Source: Hofstenia miamia
Taxonomy: Eukaryota > Xenacoelomorpha > Acoela
Length of the DNA stretch: 64,000 nucleotides
Reading direction: 5' to 3'
NCBI GenBank assembly: GCA_004352715.1
Contig: SCFE01000089.1
Location: forward strand, 890,825-954,824
How positions within the stretch are numbered: the first letter of the stretch is position 1; every line of letters begins with the position of its first letter. The position numbers were made by a program, and so were the translations under genes. Below are positions 53,413 through 64,000 of this stretch, one piece after another. Below the pieces are notes generated by a model. The model had not been told where the DNA came from. It saw nothing but the letters and a program-made list of their open reading frames with translations, and did not search any database.

Positions 53413-54000
53413 ATTGCTTAATTACTTCCTTTGATTTTTCGTAATTGGTCCAATTAGTCTTTGTCGGCTCGGATTTCGCAAGATCAAATAATTCTCGCTT
53501 AATTGATACTAGTTCACGGACGGGATTATCGTCGGTGTTTGAAAAAGGAAATTTAATTGCTTTGATCTTAACCCTTCGCTTCTTAATTGGTGCAACACTG
53601 TTTAATGCCTTGTAGATCCCTTTTGCAATATAATTAATCATTTTAGGTCCAGAATTTAACGTGTAAATATAGTTAAAGGAGGTGTTTCTTAGAGCCTTTT
53701 CCATTTTTTCATCAGGGTAAGATAAATAGTCCCTTGCATATATGAATTTAAATTGCTTGTTTTTAATAGTTTTGTTACTAATATATCTACACAGTACATG
53801 ATCACTAACTGATTCAAACATTAAGGATTTGAAGGAATCATCAGAATTAGTAAAAAAAGTAATCAATTAAATTGTTCATTCGAGTTGGACAAAATGTATT
53901 AACACAACGAAGATTACAAGTAGCAGACATTTCATTTATAGAATTTCGTTCAGATGAATTAAAGTAATTAATATTAAAGTCACCGAATATATTTAGAGTG
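53413..54000 (-). pseudogene. LINE fragment: end of AP-endonuclease domain and linker
   Basis: On the minus strand the frame carries TLNIFGDFNINYFNSSERN (about 53945-54000), a GDFN block of AP-type LINE endonuclease, then after a frameshift SDHVLCRYISN, KQFKFIYARDYLSYP and APIKKRRVKIKAIKFP, the usual linker towards the RT. It stops at a single N (53412) and runs into a TA tract. The upstream edge abuts hAT transposase sequence at about 54000. The RT is missing. It may belong to the same LINE group as 45439-46858, but they share no overlapping region to compare. Confidence 0.72.
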
Positions 54001-55209
54001 ATTGTTTTTGTGTACTAATAGAACTGACAACTCGAGATTGAAAATTCCACCCTGTTGCAATAGCATGAGGTAAACGCTTGTTAGCAATGTCTGTTAGTAA
54101 ATTTAATCGTTTGGAAGTTGTAAAAAAAATTGATGTTGCGGAAAGTTGTGCAAAAAATGTTCGAATCAGTGTTACAGAAGAACATATTTTTTGCATTACT
54201 AAATTTAGCTGATGAGCATAGCAGTGAACATAAGAGGCATAGGGAAAATTGTCTTGAATGATTTTTTTACTCCACCACGGTCTCCACTCATTACTGCTGC
54301 TCCATCATATGTTGGTGAAATTAATTTTTTGCCTACAGAAAGTTCATTAAGCTCACTTAAAATAATTGAAGCAATCTCTTTAGCAGTGCGATCTCTTACA
54401 TTGCTGGATGTTAAAAAGTGTTCTTCAATGCTTGCGACATAAACGAATCTCAAAAATATAACAATTTGGGAAATTTTTAGAGACATCTGTAGTCTCTTCA
54501 GCTTGTACAGCAACCAAACTTACATCACGTATTTTTTCTTGCAGCCAATCATGATAATCATCAAATATACAAGTCAAAATCTCATTTTGAATAATTGCTG
54601 ATGTATGCTTAGACACAGTTGCATTGTTTAAGTGATTGAACAGTTCACTATCATACTTGACAATCTCATGAATTAAATCAATAAATATACCCTTATTTGT
54701 AGAAGTCAAACTTTCATCATGACCTCTTAATGGTAATTCATATTTCCCACAAAACTATTGTATCTATTATTTTCCCAAGAATGCTTTTATTCTTTTACCA
54801 GTTCATTGTGCTGTTGCTTGGAGATAGAATAACCTTCATTAATATCTCTGACAATATTTGATTTCCCAAACATTTTTAATTTCAATGAATTTTCAAAATG
54901 TTTACAGCTAGATTCATGGATTTCACTCTTTCAGAAATATGTTTTAAATCCTTAAATCCTTCTTTTGACCAAATCGATTCTCCTCCAATTAAAAGACAAT
55001 CAAAATAAAAGAGCAAATTTTAAATTCACTAGCAGTGAGCCATGATATCTTTTGAAACCAAGTAGAATTAAAAGTGCGATTTTTTTTCCATCTCTTTGCA
55101 AGATATTAATGTTCATAGGCTTGTGTGGCCCAAGTTTTAAAATTTCAAGCTTATCATTGAAAGTTAATGACGAAAAGCAGTGTTGAAGAATGTAATCAAC
55201 CTCGTTCAT
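54001..55209 (-). pseudogene. hAT transposase of the DUF4371/ZMYM-like type, degraded
   Basis: Minus strand: N-terminal pieces NINILQRDGKK and SWLTASEFKIC-like residues near 55000-55209, then KHTSAIIQNEILTCIFDDYH (about 54560-54620), LVAVQAEETTDVSKN (about 54470-54520), TAKEIASIILSELNELSVGK (about 54330-54390), SPTYDGAAVMSGDRGGVKK (about 54265-54320) and a C-terminal piece to LLTDIANKRLPHAIATGW. The ADETTD catalytic Asp is changed to Glu (AEETTD), while YDGAAVMSG keeps its Asp. Several frameshifts occur, and the 3' part is replaced by LINE sequence at 54000. It is inactive. Confidence 0.82.
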
Positions 55210-55539
55210 TTTCTAAATAAATATAAAAATTGCCATTAAAAATGATAACAGTGAAAAATTTATCCTGGCTTACTTAAAACTTGTGTGAAGAATTTTAATG
55301 CAGATTTAACTAATAAATATTTAAATTAGACTAAAAACAATATTTGTTTGTAATGAAAAATAGTTGGTTTTCATAATCTGCTTAATTTTCTGTCAACACA
55401 CCATTAGAACAAATTTCAATATACGCAAAAAGCAAAAATTTTAGCAAATCAGAAACACTAAAACCATAGACTTGATATCTTGATATTCGTAATAATTTTT
55501 AGCCTATAACTATACAGCCATTATTAAGGCTGGCTAGAA

Positions 55540-55890
55540 CACTTATGTGTCCCGTGGCTTGGTCGAAGGGGAGAGTTTTAAACGCAGGCTGTCAATTCCT
55601 GCTAGCTTATCCCAGCTTCAGGGAAAGACGACGCCTCCTTCCATTTGTGGTTGGGATATCTCAGTGCATATCTGTTCTTCAAGGCAGTTCAGTAATTCCA
55701 TACCTCATGTTACCAGAAATAGAAAAAGACATGTCTGAAGGCACCTCCCAATTAAGGCTTAACCGCCACAATGTACATTTAGCTGTATCAAACAGCTTGC
55801 CAAATTGTTGATTTAATTATAATCCAGCATTATTTTGCAAGCGTATGCACATCTATGTTTATTTTGTGATTTGCAATAAAGAATCATTGT
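55540..55890 (+). repeat. GC-richer block ending in AATAAAGAATCATTGTCA, possible retroelement 3' end
   Basis: The block from about 55540 is GC-richer than its surroundings and ends with aataaagaatcattgtca near 55876, resembling a retroelement 3' tail. Frames in it (for example RVLNAGCQFLLAYPSFRERR) match nothing I know. A SINE or LINE 3' UTR remnant is the likeliest reading. Confidence 0.35.
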
Positions 55891-56019
55891 CATACAATAC
55901 TGTATATCTAATTTTTTAGCGGTAATTTGTCGCATTTTATATCAAACTTAATCAGGGCAAAACATAAAAAATTGCATTCACTTATAATGTTTAAATTTTT
56001 AGATTTTTAATTACATGAA

Positions 56020-56205
56020 TCTTGGTGGGGCCGGGCCCCATGGGCCCCTAAAGACGCGACCCCTCTTATATATATATNNNNNNNNNNNNNNNNNNNNNNN
56101 NNNNNNNNNNNNNNNNNNNNNNNNNNNNNNNNNNNNNNNNNNNNNNNNNNNNNNNNNNNNNNNNNNNNNNNNNNNNNNNNNNNNNNNNNNNNNNNNNNNN
56201 NNCCC

Positions 56206-56240
<35 letters not shown>
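56020..56240. repeat. GC-rich repeat end, TA tracts and a 125-N gap (56078-56202)
   Basis: Before the gap is tggggccgggccccatgggc, then gacccctctta and a TA tract. Right after the gap is cccctctg and another TA tract (56211-56240). The paired words cccctctta / cccctctg with TA tracts suggest a duplicated repeat around which assembly failed. Confidence 0.7.
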
Positions 56241-56242
<2 letters not shown>

Positions 56243-58437
56243 CATTCTAAATGTTTTCATTAAAATCACATTTCAGAAATGGTCTCATTGAAATTTGGTT
56301 CATATTTAAAATTTCCTCTCTCAGCAATTCCCAACTAGTCAACAGCTTTCATTTTTTCTTTAAATTCTAAATTTGAAATTGGGCTTCCCACATTGGTTAA
56401 CAAGAGAGACTAAATCTTTAAGCTTCAATTTCGCAGTTGTGAAAACTAAATTTAATCTAATTTTTTCTTGCCCTATCATATGCCAAAGACTTCGGGCAGT
56501 CCACATACGAAAAAAAAATTGTACTGCTACTATATCAGGCAATTAATATATTTTGATTAAGTAAATTAAATCTTATTAAAAGCCACGTTAGAAACTTCAA
56601 TTCGATGTGTCATTCAATTACATAACTGTATGGTTTTGGGTAGAACAACTAGTAGGCTAATAAATGGTTTCGCAACAATATTTTCTGACTGCAGACTAAC
56701 AGGACGGGGTGACAACCAGCCTCCGAAGTTGCGCGCCCATGAATCGTTTTACTCTAGGAAAACCAGCTGATTGTTCAAGGCTACATCCCACTCCGAATTA
56801 TTTGATTCAACACTAAAAGCAATTTCCTGTAATATGCTAGCAAAATCAGGGTTAGATACTCTGTAATAGATACACTATTTGCACTTTTTGGTCATTTATA
56901 GATACGCTATGTGACGCTCCCCCATTTTTTCATAGATACAGTATGTATTTTTTTGTCAAATTTGGACTGCTTTCAAAGAAATTCTTTGCATGAAGATGTA
57001 AAGTGTATGCACCTGTTACTTTTCAGAGATTTTTTGCATGAATTTTTTTGAAAAAAAATTGATAATCCATTGTACATTTAAATAGATATGCTATATAGTT
57101 GCATTAAACCACTCAAAGCTGAGATCCGGGACCTTGTACAGGTTGTTTGCTACAGCCAAATTTAAAGAAATTGAAAACGTGGAGGAGTACATAGTGGTCA
57201 TACTCGACTTTTATCATTTAAAGTTTTCTATAATAGTACAATATCAAACACCTTTTTGTTACTAAACTGCATTACTTTCTATTAAAATTAAATAGCCATT
57301 CACGTTTTTATCCAATAATTATTAATGTATAGCCTTGTTTGGAAATCACAACGCAACCGATTATGAGGGAGTGTATCACTTTTGCACTAAAATAAGACAA
57401 TCTTATTGGCTTCCAAGTCAGTCAATATAGCTGAAAGATGGGGTCTTATATTACGTGTAGTGTAATAGCCTCTCTTCCTATTTTAAATCCCTTTCATTTG
57501 CAGTTTCTTGGGAAGCAGAGTTGATATAAAATATTTTCCTTGAAATTTGAAATATTTCAATTTTCAATTTACTTTGTGGGCGAGAATTTAAGTGTTATAT
57601 TATAGTATTTATAAAATATTTTCTGGTATGTTCGGTAGCAACACTAAACAATTTTGATTTCACTAGTAACTATTGCATTTTAACAGCAAATTATGAAAAG
57701 CAGAACATTTTCAATTTAGAATAAATTTTTAGTTTGGTTACTATTACCCTTTGAGGAATTTCATCTAAATCTATAAAACGTTATTATTATCATAATTTTT
57801 AGTATTTAACATTCATACCTAATATGAAGTCCTTTGATAATTTAAAAACAAAGTTGAACGGCAGTTAAATTCTAAATTAGAGATTAATTTAGTACTATCA
57901 TACTCCGTGTTGACCACAGTGATGACCAATTAAACTAATTAGTTATGTCTAAAGTTAAATTCATTCATTTCAATAGTTTAACTATTAACTATTTAGTAAA
58001 AACGAGAAAGCAATAATTTAACTGTTTCTCAAAAGCATCGTATTTGACTGAAAATCGTAAAAATCGACTGAAAATTGAAAACTGTTTTGATCCATGTTTG
58101 GATACGACGATAAAATTTCATTCGAAATTGTTTGATGCTATTTTAGAATTTTACCGATTATCGTAAGTTATATTTTACTTTAATTCTGATTAGTTAAGTA
58201 GGCCATTTAACAAATTCTGATTTTATTGCACAATTTTTGCGCGGACAATTTCTTGACTATTTTTTTCAGTCTCAATTTGTAAATAGTTAAACTAATTAAT
58301 TAAATTAAATGAAAATAATTCAACTGGTGAAAAATAGTTAAATTAATTTAACTACTCAACACTGGTTGACTACATTATTAAGTTTAACAGATTCGTTCAA
58401 CAGAAGTTTGAATATATTTATTTAACTGATGTGTGTT
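56241..58437. other. No gene recognised
   Basis: AT-rich sequence without conserved frames. A loose motif atagatac..tat occurs at about 56865, 56898, 56933 and 57083. A GC-richer island at 56700-56760 has no coding signal. Confidence 0.6.
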
Positions 58438-58935
58438 TGTAATGTAATGTAATGTAATTAAATCTACCGGTGACCTAAATGGTCAAAATGGCAATCAACA
58501 ATTTTAGAAACAATAAAAAATTTTGAAGTACAAACACTACGGATGCTACTGCATTCTTGCATGGTGAAAAAGAAATGAATTAGCGAATCTGTTGGAATAA
58601 AAATTTACATCAAAGACATGTTGGGAACGTAAGATAAAGTGTAAATTTTGCTGCTTGGGAATAAGGTGATTAAGAGAATGACTTTTTTATCATATGCACC
58701 AACTCTTATCGCCAATTTTACACCTGTCATAAAGAGTAGTTGTTTTTCATTCGATACAAGCGCCTTCATATAAAAAATTACGTAAAATAATTTTAAAGCC
58801 TCTTTTTTAAATAAGCTCTAAACTTTGTGATTGCGACTGAGTAAGTTGTGTATGCCAAACTGGGGAACAGTATTCAATAACAGATCTTCTAATGCAGTTT
58901 AAATGCCAACGATTGTTTAACATTATTTTCATAAA
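58438..58935 (-). pseudogene. LINE (Jockey/CR1-like) C-terminal RT fragment with (ATTAC)n tail
   Basis: A single minus-strand frame with stop codons reads RSVIEYCSPVWHTQLTQSQS, then KRGFKIILRNF, TTLYDRCKIGDKSW, HLIPKQQNLHFILRSQHVF and NFYSNRFANSFLFHHARM. This is the standard C-terminal part of LINE RT proteins (EYCSPVWH, IQKRALKIIL, TL..RR, NR..NSF). About five in-frame stops show decay without frameshifts. At the 3' side the sequence ends in repeats of attac at about 58440-58460, a typical LINE microsatellite tail. It lies about 0.5 kb upstream of PKN exons, presumably in a PKN intron. Confidence 0.85.
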
Positions 58936-59446
58936 CTTTGTTCAATAACAGAAAAGAACGTACAAATGGCATTCCATCTGAGACGATTATTCCGATATTT
59001 TAAAAAATGATGTATTTGAAGACATCCGTTGAGCATTAGCAGACGAGGGTAAAGGAGAGTAAAAATTGCGCTACTTCAATAGCTAACAAAATAAAACATT
59101 TTAAAGTATATTGATATGGTCTTTTTAACCTAACTGTCAAAGATCTGTTAAGCAGATTATAAATATGGTGATCACTGGTTGAACCCAATCTCATCACTGA
59201 TTCCACGCTTAAATAGTGAATGCAATTAATTAATAATTGTCCTTGTTTTTAAAAATCACTATTTGGGAATTCAATGTCTACATGGCGTATTAATAATTAT
59301 AATCTGGCAATTATTCAACTAGAAAAGTTATATTTTAGGAATAGTCGCCTTAGCTTATATAGTTGCAATTTATGCTACACAATATTGAAATGCTCTTTAC
59401 ATACAGTAAATGCATGTCTTTTTTAATTGCGCTCATTTTCTTTTAG
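58936..59446. other. No gene recognised; presumed PKN intron
   Basis: More decayed LINE coding may extend to about 59060 on the minus strand (residues SANAQRMSSNTSF), with stops. From there to the PKN acceptor at 59446 nothing was found. Confidence 0.5.
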
Positions 59447-59556
59447 ATGAGGTATGCTCCATAGTTAGACTAGACAATGTAAAAGAATTTGAGTCTCCGT
59501 ACAGACCTTCTGGCAATCAAACCTGGGATTTAAAATTTAACCTACTTTGTAATAAG
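59447..59556 (+). CDS. PKN: PKN exon: C2-like domain, first part
   Basis: A 110-nt exon encodes (x)EVCSIVRLDNVKEFESPYRP, then SGNQTWDLKFNLLCNK. It matches the PKN C2-like domain (VCAVLKLDNTVVGQTSWKP, NQSWDQKFTLEL). The conserved Trp and the surrounding beta-strand residues are kept. Acceptor cttttag, donor gtattg after AAG. A C2-like domain in PKN is thought to bind lipid and the kinase domain; calcium ligands are not seen. The exon preceding it (end of HR1c to C2 start) was not identified. Confidence 0.9.
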
Positions 59557-59599
59557 GTATTGTGTATAATCTCGGTTTTTGCATTGATGGTGCATTTAG
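59557..59599 (+). other. PKN: 43-nt intron in PKN (C2 region)
   Basis: Begins gtattg and ends catttag. Frame and C2 wording are continuous across it ([13 protein letters not shown]). It shows that tiny introns are not limited to the 5' end of the gene. Confidence 0.85.
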
Positions 59600-59743
59600 A
59601 AACGGGAAATTTGCATAGAAGTGCACTACCGCGATGAGAGAAAATTGTGTGGAATAGTTTTCTTGCGTCTTGAAGATTTTCTAGATGGAGAGAAGCACAG
59701 CATGTCACTGATTTTAGAGCCTCAAGGAAATTTGTTTGTTGAA
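59600..59743 (+). CDS. PKN: PKN exon: C2-like domain, second part
   Basis: A 144-nt exon in phase 0 encodes [20 protein letters not shown], then [20 protein letters not shown] and PQGNLFVE. Vertebrate PKN has [27 protein letters not shown] and EPQGTLFAEV at these positions. The donor gtaact follows GAA; reading on would give a TGA two codons later, so the splice is required. The 43-nt intron between this exon and the previous one (59557-59599) is another tiny intron. Confidence 0.92.
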
Positions 59744-60240
59744 GTAACTTGATTTCATGTTTACCTAAGTAAATTAATGCTGAGTAAATTATTTGATTCT
59801 CACAAATAGTAATTGCTAATTTCTCAATAATTTCTTTCATAGTAATAAAATTTCTTGAAGTTTATAAGTAACTATAAGGTGATAATAACTCTTTCGAGAT
59901 AGTTTTAGTCCGATTTGTTTCTTTCAGAGATTTTTAAATTTATAAGCTTCTTTGCAATTCTGATGTGTTTTGCATGTCCAACAAAAATATTTTTTAGCTA
60001 TATTAAAACAGAAATTTATTATTCAGTTGCTCGGGAATTTTTTCATTGGTTTGCGATTAATAACGTAAACGCTATAAAGACATATAGTCTCGTAACTAAT
60101 TAACTGCATGACGATGAACACAATGTGCATTGTCAAAATGAATGTTGATGAAATCTAATCATGTAGAAGCTTTCTTCCTATCACCGTAGAATCGTGATTT
60201 TGCAAAATCTACATGCTGAAAAATGAAAGAGGCAATAGAA

Positions 60241-60271
<31 letters not shown>

Positions 60272-60388
60272 CAAAGGATTTTGGATTGCAATCCACATGC
60301 AAGATATGTTCAAATATAAGCTAGGAACAACATGGCTAAGGGTAGATTTTAAATATGGATATTTTAATTTATTCTAAGTTAACGTTGT

Positions 60389-60422
<34 letters not shown>

Positions 60423-60506
60423 NNNNNNNNNNNNNNNNNNNNNNNNNNNNNNNNNNNNNNNNNNNNNNNNNNNNNNNNNNNNNNNNNNNNNNNNNNNNNN
60501 NNNNNN
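60423..60506. other. Assembly gap, 84 N, in a TA microsatellite
   Basis: TA tracts at 60392-60422 and 60507-60519 flank it; another TA tract is at 60244-60271. It lies in the PKN intron just before the next exon. Confidence 0.98.
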
Positions 60507-60533
60507 TATATATATATATTTAAATCTTTTTAG

Positions 60534-60789
60534 GTCCAGTTTAAGGATCCTGACTTACAGCCAAGAGCTAAACTTAAACGCCAAAAGGAAATTTTCGCGC
60601 AACGTCGCTTTAAGGCTGGAAATTTGAATTTAAATATTGCTTGGAACAGATTGTTGAAGCGTACACATGAACAAGTATCTCCTCCAAAGAGACAACCTGC
60701 TCCTGTGAGACCCACAGATCTTACCAATCTACCTCCAAGAGAAGGACCTCTTGTCATTCCGCCTGTTGTTTGTCGATCTCCCAAACAAG
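60534..60789 (+). CDS. PKN: PKN exon: end of C2 region and start of linker
   Basis: A 256-nt exon encodes VQFKDPDLQPRAKLKRQKEI, FAQRRFKAGNLNLNIAWNRL, LKRTHEQVSPPKRQPAPVRP, TDLTNLPPREGPLVIPPVVC and RSPKQG. KLKRQKEIF, then N.NIAWNRLLKR matches PKN (KLQRQKKIFSKQQGKTF and MNINIATWGRLVRR). The remainder is a Pro-rich, low-complexity linker that in PKN lies between C2 and kinase and can bind SH3 domains. Acceptor cttttttag, donor gtaaag, with the last Gly codon split. It follows the previous exon in phase (LFVE|VQFK). Confidence 0.93.
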
Positions 60790-61408
60790 GTAAAGCTTGA
60801 TTTAGCACATATCGAGGCTGCTTATTTAATCTTATCTATTTTTAACTAACATTTATCAGTTAATTGTCGGAATAGCAACACTCTTATGAGATAAATCAAT
60901 GAATTTGATATACATTTTCTTCGCTTGTAAAAATACATTCTGCGCATTGATAGACGCCCCCTATTAATTTATATTTGCTACTGCAAGTGCATAAATAACC
61001 CCAAACAACGTTCAGCTAGTATATACTAATATCTATTTATATTTATAATATTTGGGAATTAACGTAGACATAAATTCAGGAAAGTCACAAAATTTCAATT
61101 GTTAAGTACCCGTATATTAGGGGAAAATGCGCTTTGAATATGGATGAGATCAAAGATACCAAACAGCAACTAACTGTTAAACGAAGTCACTTATATTTGT
61201 TCAAAATTTTGAATTATTATAGATAATTTAATGTAATGATAATGAATATCTCTTGTTTACACTTATTTATGTCAAAATTGTCTGTGGTTTGCAAAGTACA
61301 TTAAATGTTGCTAGAGCCATCTATAGTCTTTTATAATCTCAGATTTTTAATCGTTTTCATACATTTGCAATTCATTTCATTTTGGAAATTTAATTTTTTG
61401 AATTTTAG

Positions 61409-61652
61409 GTGCTGAACATCCTCGCAATAATCCCGATAGATTTTCATTTGGAATCATAATGCCATCTCCAGCCAACTTGGAAGAATATATGCGTTCTAAC
61501 TTTGAATTCCTTGGTGGAGCTAATTCTTTAGATAATGAGGCTCTCGGTGGTACTCTAGCACGCGGAACAATTTCACCAACTATTGAACAACGTTCGCTCA
61601 CTATCATCAGTGATGTTCCTCAAAGTTCTGGTGTATCTTTATCTTCATTTAA
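61409..61652 (+). CDS. PKN: PKN exon: linker before the kinase domain
   Basis: A 244-nt exon continues from the split Gly codon: GAEHPRNNPDRFSFGIIMPS, PANLEEYMRSNFEFLGGANS, LDNEALGGTLARGTISPTIE and QRSLTIISDVPQSSGVSLSS. The linker is poorly conserved in PKN; assignment rests on in-phase splicing (acceptor ttttag, donor gtgagt) and position. It is rich in Ser, Gly and Asn. The kinase domain should follow downstream, beyond 64000 or in a misplaced contig. Confidence 0.8.
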
Positions 61653-64000
61653 GTGAGTTACTGAATTTACATAATAAGATGTAAAACTTTTTTGTAATAT
61701 ATGAATCCGCACAGTAAATACCAAATAGTTCATGTTAACAGGTTCATAAAATGCAGATTCAATTATAATTATTTGAATTATTTTCGAACTTTTTAGTTAC
61801 AAAATGTTGATTGTGTTGAAGTTAGTCATAGCAGTGTTGTATTGGGAAATTTTTTATTGTGTGTAATGATTTGTATAGATTCGTCCGCTTCTTATCTAAC
61901 ACCAATTTACCTGTGAATTTAATGTAATGTTTTTTTGAAAGTTTGTCATATCGCGCTATTGTTATACTAGAGTAGGAGATTTGCATGGGCAATAAAATGC
62001 GGATACATAGATTTCGGCGAGAGCGGTTATGCGTCAAAGTTGTAAATTAGTCGTCTCTGCCCATTGTTTTGGGTCATATATTTTCCGATATTCGTGGTTC
62101 GGGCCTGCATTTTTGAATATAGATGTACCAGTATAACCAAAATTTGCAAACGTTTCTAGAAAACATTATGTTCACAGTCCCATCTTAACTGCCAGTTCCA
62201 CTCAAATAAGTTGTCCTAGTAAGTACAATGAGATTTTATGTTAATTGAAAGCCCTGATTTCCTCCCTGATTGAGTACCGTTTTCAAAATGGCCTTGACTA
62301 GGATCGATAAAATGCGCCCCATACAACTCTTGTAGGGATATACCCGCGATTAGGGTTTGGTGATAACTCAGATATGAGTAGAACATTTAAACTGAAATAT
62401 CTTGCTATAGTTTAAGGCCCTATATTAAATGCATACATCTCGCATTTTTGAAACTATTTCTTGTACTTTCGGTTGCGGTAGTTTGACAAATGTAGTATTT
62501 ATCTCTTCAAAATGTTTTTTGGTATTATTGAACTTGAAAAAATATTCAATATATTTAGCCTTAAGAATTTTGAAATCTCTAAACTTTTCTGCTTGTTTTG
62601 AATTTGTCCTACATGAGTGTAAAAATACATCACTCTTCTAGTAAATGGAATCGGAACCAAATGTTGTTGTTTACTTCAACTTAATGACCTTTCCAAATGC
62701 TACCTATTTTTCACTAATAATAATAATACCTATTCCCTTAAATTGTCCAAAATGGCCGCTCAATCTTGAATGCAGTTGGCGAAACAATTCGTTAACAATT
62801 GAAAAAACACAAAATTAAATAATAGAAGACACTGATGTGATAGAGTTGAACTAAGTTTCAATTGAATTTTGAATATACGTTAAAAGTTTAGTTTTACTTC
62901 GGAGAATTTACTTTATATTCTGAAAGTAAATCAATGAAACCTTTCATTTTCACCTGCCAATGAGCGTTATTGATCTTAGTGTCATTCATTTGCATTACTT
63001 ATTTACGATGAAGTCATTTATTAAATTTTGCACATTTCATCAACAAAGTTTTAAGACACAAAAATGGCTTGTGCGTAAAGTCGTCAGTCAAATGGATGTT
63101 AATTTGTGTTGTAAAATGTCCTGAAGCACATTACTGGCAGCTAAAGCGTTATGAAAAATATTTTTAATTTCAGTATGCTCCTTATTCATAATCATATATG
63201 GCAATCATGGTAACATAGAATTGAGACAACATTGTCTGACAAGCACCTTATCAGATCATATATAGTATGGTTCTGTGGAACCCTGTAAACTACAAAACAT
63301 TTGCTTATCCAAGTTCTGTTGTTTCTGCAAAATAGAACTAAACATTTTAGTGGGGCTTAGATAATAATTGATACGACTGAGCTCATTGACAACTAATAGA
63401 AGCTCTCTTGTGGGAGAGCATGCGAACAGAATATTCAGTGGGACTGGGAAATTTATTGGGATCATTAAATTCTGGTTTTGTAGAACCATACAAGCCCTGA
63501 ACCATAGTATATAATCAAGTAAACAGTTAAGATTTTTAATCGCTTGAGTACTAACAATTTGTTTTTTTGCGGCTGCATCAAGCAATCAAGAAAAAAATGG
63601 CATACTGGCAGATTAATGCCAATGCTACTATTATGTTAGATCTAACTTCAAAATTGTTTACTACTTTTTCAATTCCTATGTAGGCATCCCATCAATATAA
63701 ATATCTACTTGATATATATATATATATATATATATATGATTTTATATATATATATATATATGTATATGAAATTTGAATTTAAAGATTCATGAAGTCACTT
63801 CAGCATAGTATTTAATAGCATTGTTGGTATTCTCTTGGAATTTGCTGTGTAGATAATCTTCATAAGAACGACATTTACGCGACACTCCTGATTTTGTGTT
63901 AAATTTCTTCATCATTGTTTGCAGTTGCTTTCTCCATGTTGAGATTAAGTCTTTGTTAAGTAAGCAACTATGTTTGTGTTAAACAGTGCACTTTTATTAA
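61653..64000. other. No gene recognised; presumed PKN intron
   Basis: No kinase exon was found up to the window end. TA tracts lie at 63712-63738 and 63743-63762. A 109-codon minus frame at 63256-63585 has no recognisable domain. Confidence 0.6.
63712..63762. repeat. TA microsatellites
   Basis: Two (TA)n tracts separated by gatt near 63738-63742. Confidence 0.95.

Noticed and set aside
55545-55811. Two overlapping plus-strand frames of 63 and 88 codons
   Set aside because: Neither matches a known domain, and the block ends like a retroelement 3' tail, so it was listed as a repeat instead of a gene.
63256-63585. 109-codon minus-strand frame
   Set aside because: No domain or family wording recognised; lies in a presumed PKN intron.

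Overview
This is an AT-rich nuclear segment from an invertebrate animal. Evidence for a eukaryote: spliced exons with gt-ag borders, two metazoan-type protein kinase genes, many TA microsatellites, and a mixed load of decayed LINE, Tc1, hAT, Penelope, Helitron and Harbinger-type elements. Three introns in one gene are only 39-42 nt long while others run to kilobases. Such contrast is known from flatworms, but I cannot name the species from this sequence. No bacterial operons, rRNA, tRNA or CRISPR arrays were seen.

Two real genes account for nearly all conserved coding sequence. (1) A BRSK/SAD-type Ser/Thr kinase, six exons covering the N-terminus through the middle of the C-lobe: exon 1 at 36605-36692 (+), exon 2 at 20614-20708 (+), exon 3 at 23672-23757 (+), exon 4 at 27820-27960 (+), exon 5 at 15759-15909 (-), exon 6 at 4635-4703 (-). 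All phases fit exactly in this numbered order, but the physical order and strand do not. (2) A protein kinase N (PKN): HR1 repeats at 31058-36247 (-), the C2-like domain and linker at 59447-61652 (+), and the kinase C-tail at 49962-50228 (+). Most PKN kinase-domain exons and the BRSK C-terminal half are not in the window.

The two genes start head to head, with about 357 bp between the PKN start codon and the first possible BRSK start. The simplest reading is that the scaffold is misordered and partly inverted. Four gaps are exactly 1000 N long, which suggests placeholder joins, and several borders are TA microsatellites. One misjoin must lie inside gap-free sequence between 27960 and 31058; the TA tract at 29591-29622 is the best candidate.

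Layout: 1-2525, dead R2/NeSL-like LINE; 2526-19102, noncoding and BRSK introns with two small MITEs and BRSK exons 6 and 5; 20103-31057, BRSK exons 2-4; 31058-36247, PKN 5' half with a MITE and an EF-hand-like fragment in its large intron; 36605-42632, BRSK exon 1 and its intron with a Penelope fragment; 43633-48961, transposon cluster (Tc1, LINE, Helitron); 49962-52197, PKN 3' end and an orphan exon-like segment; 53198-59100, LINE and hAT debris; 59447-61652, PKN C2 and linker exons; 61653-64000, noncoding. I found no convincing new biological system. The most useful results are the scrambled but phase-perfect kinase exons, the shared promoter region, the tiny introns, and several mobile elements with defined ends.
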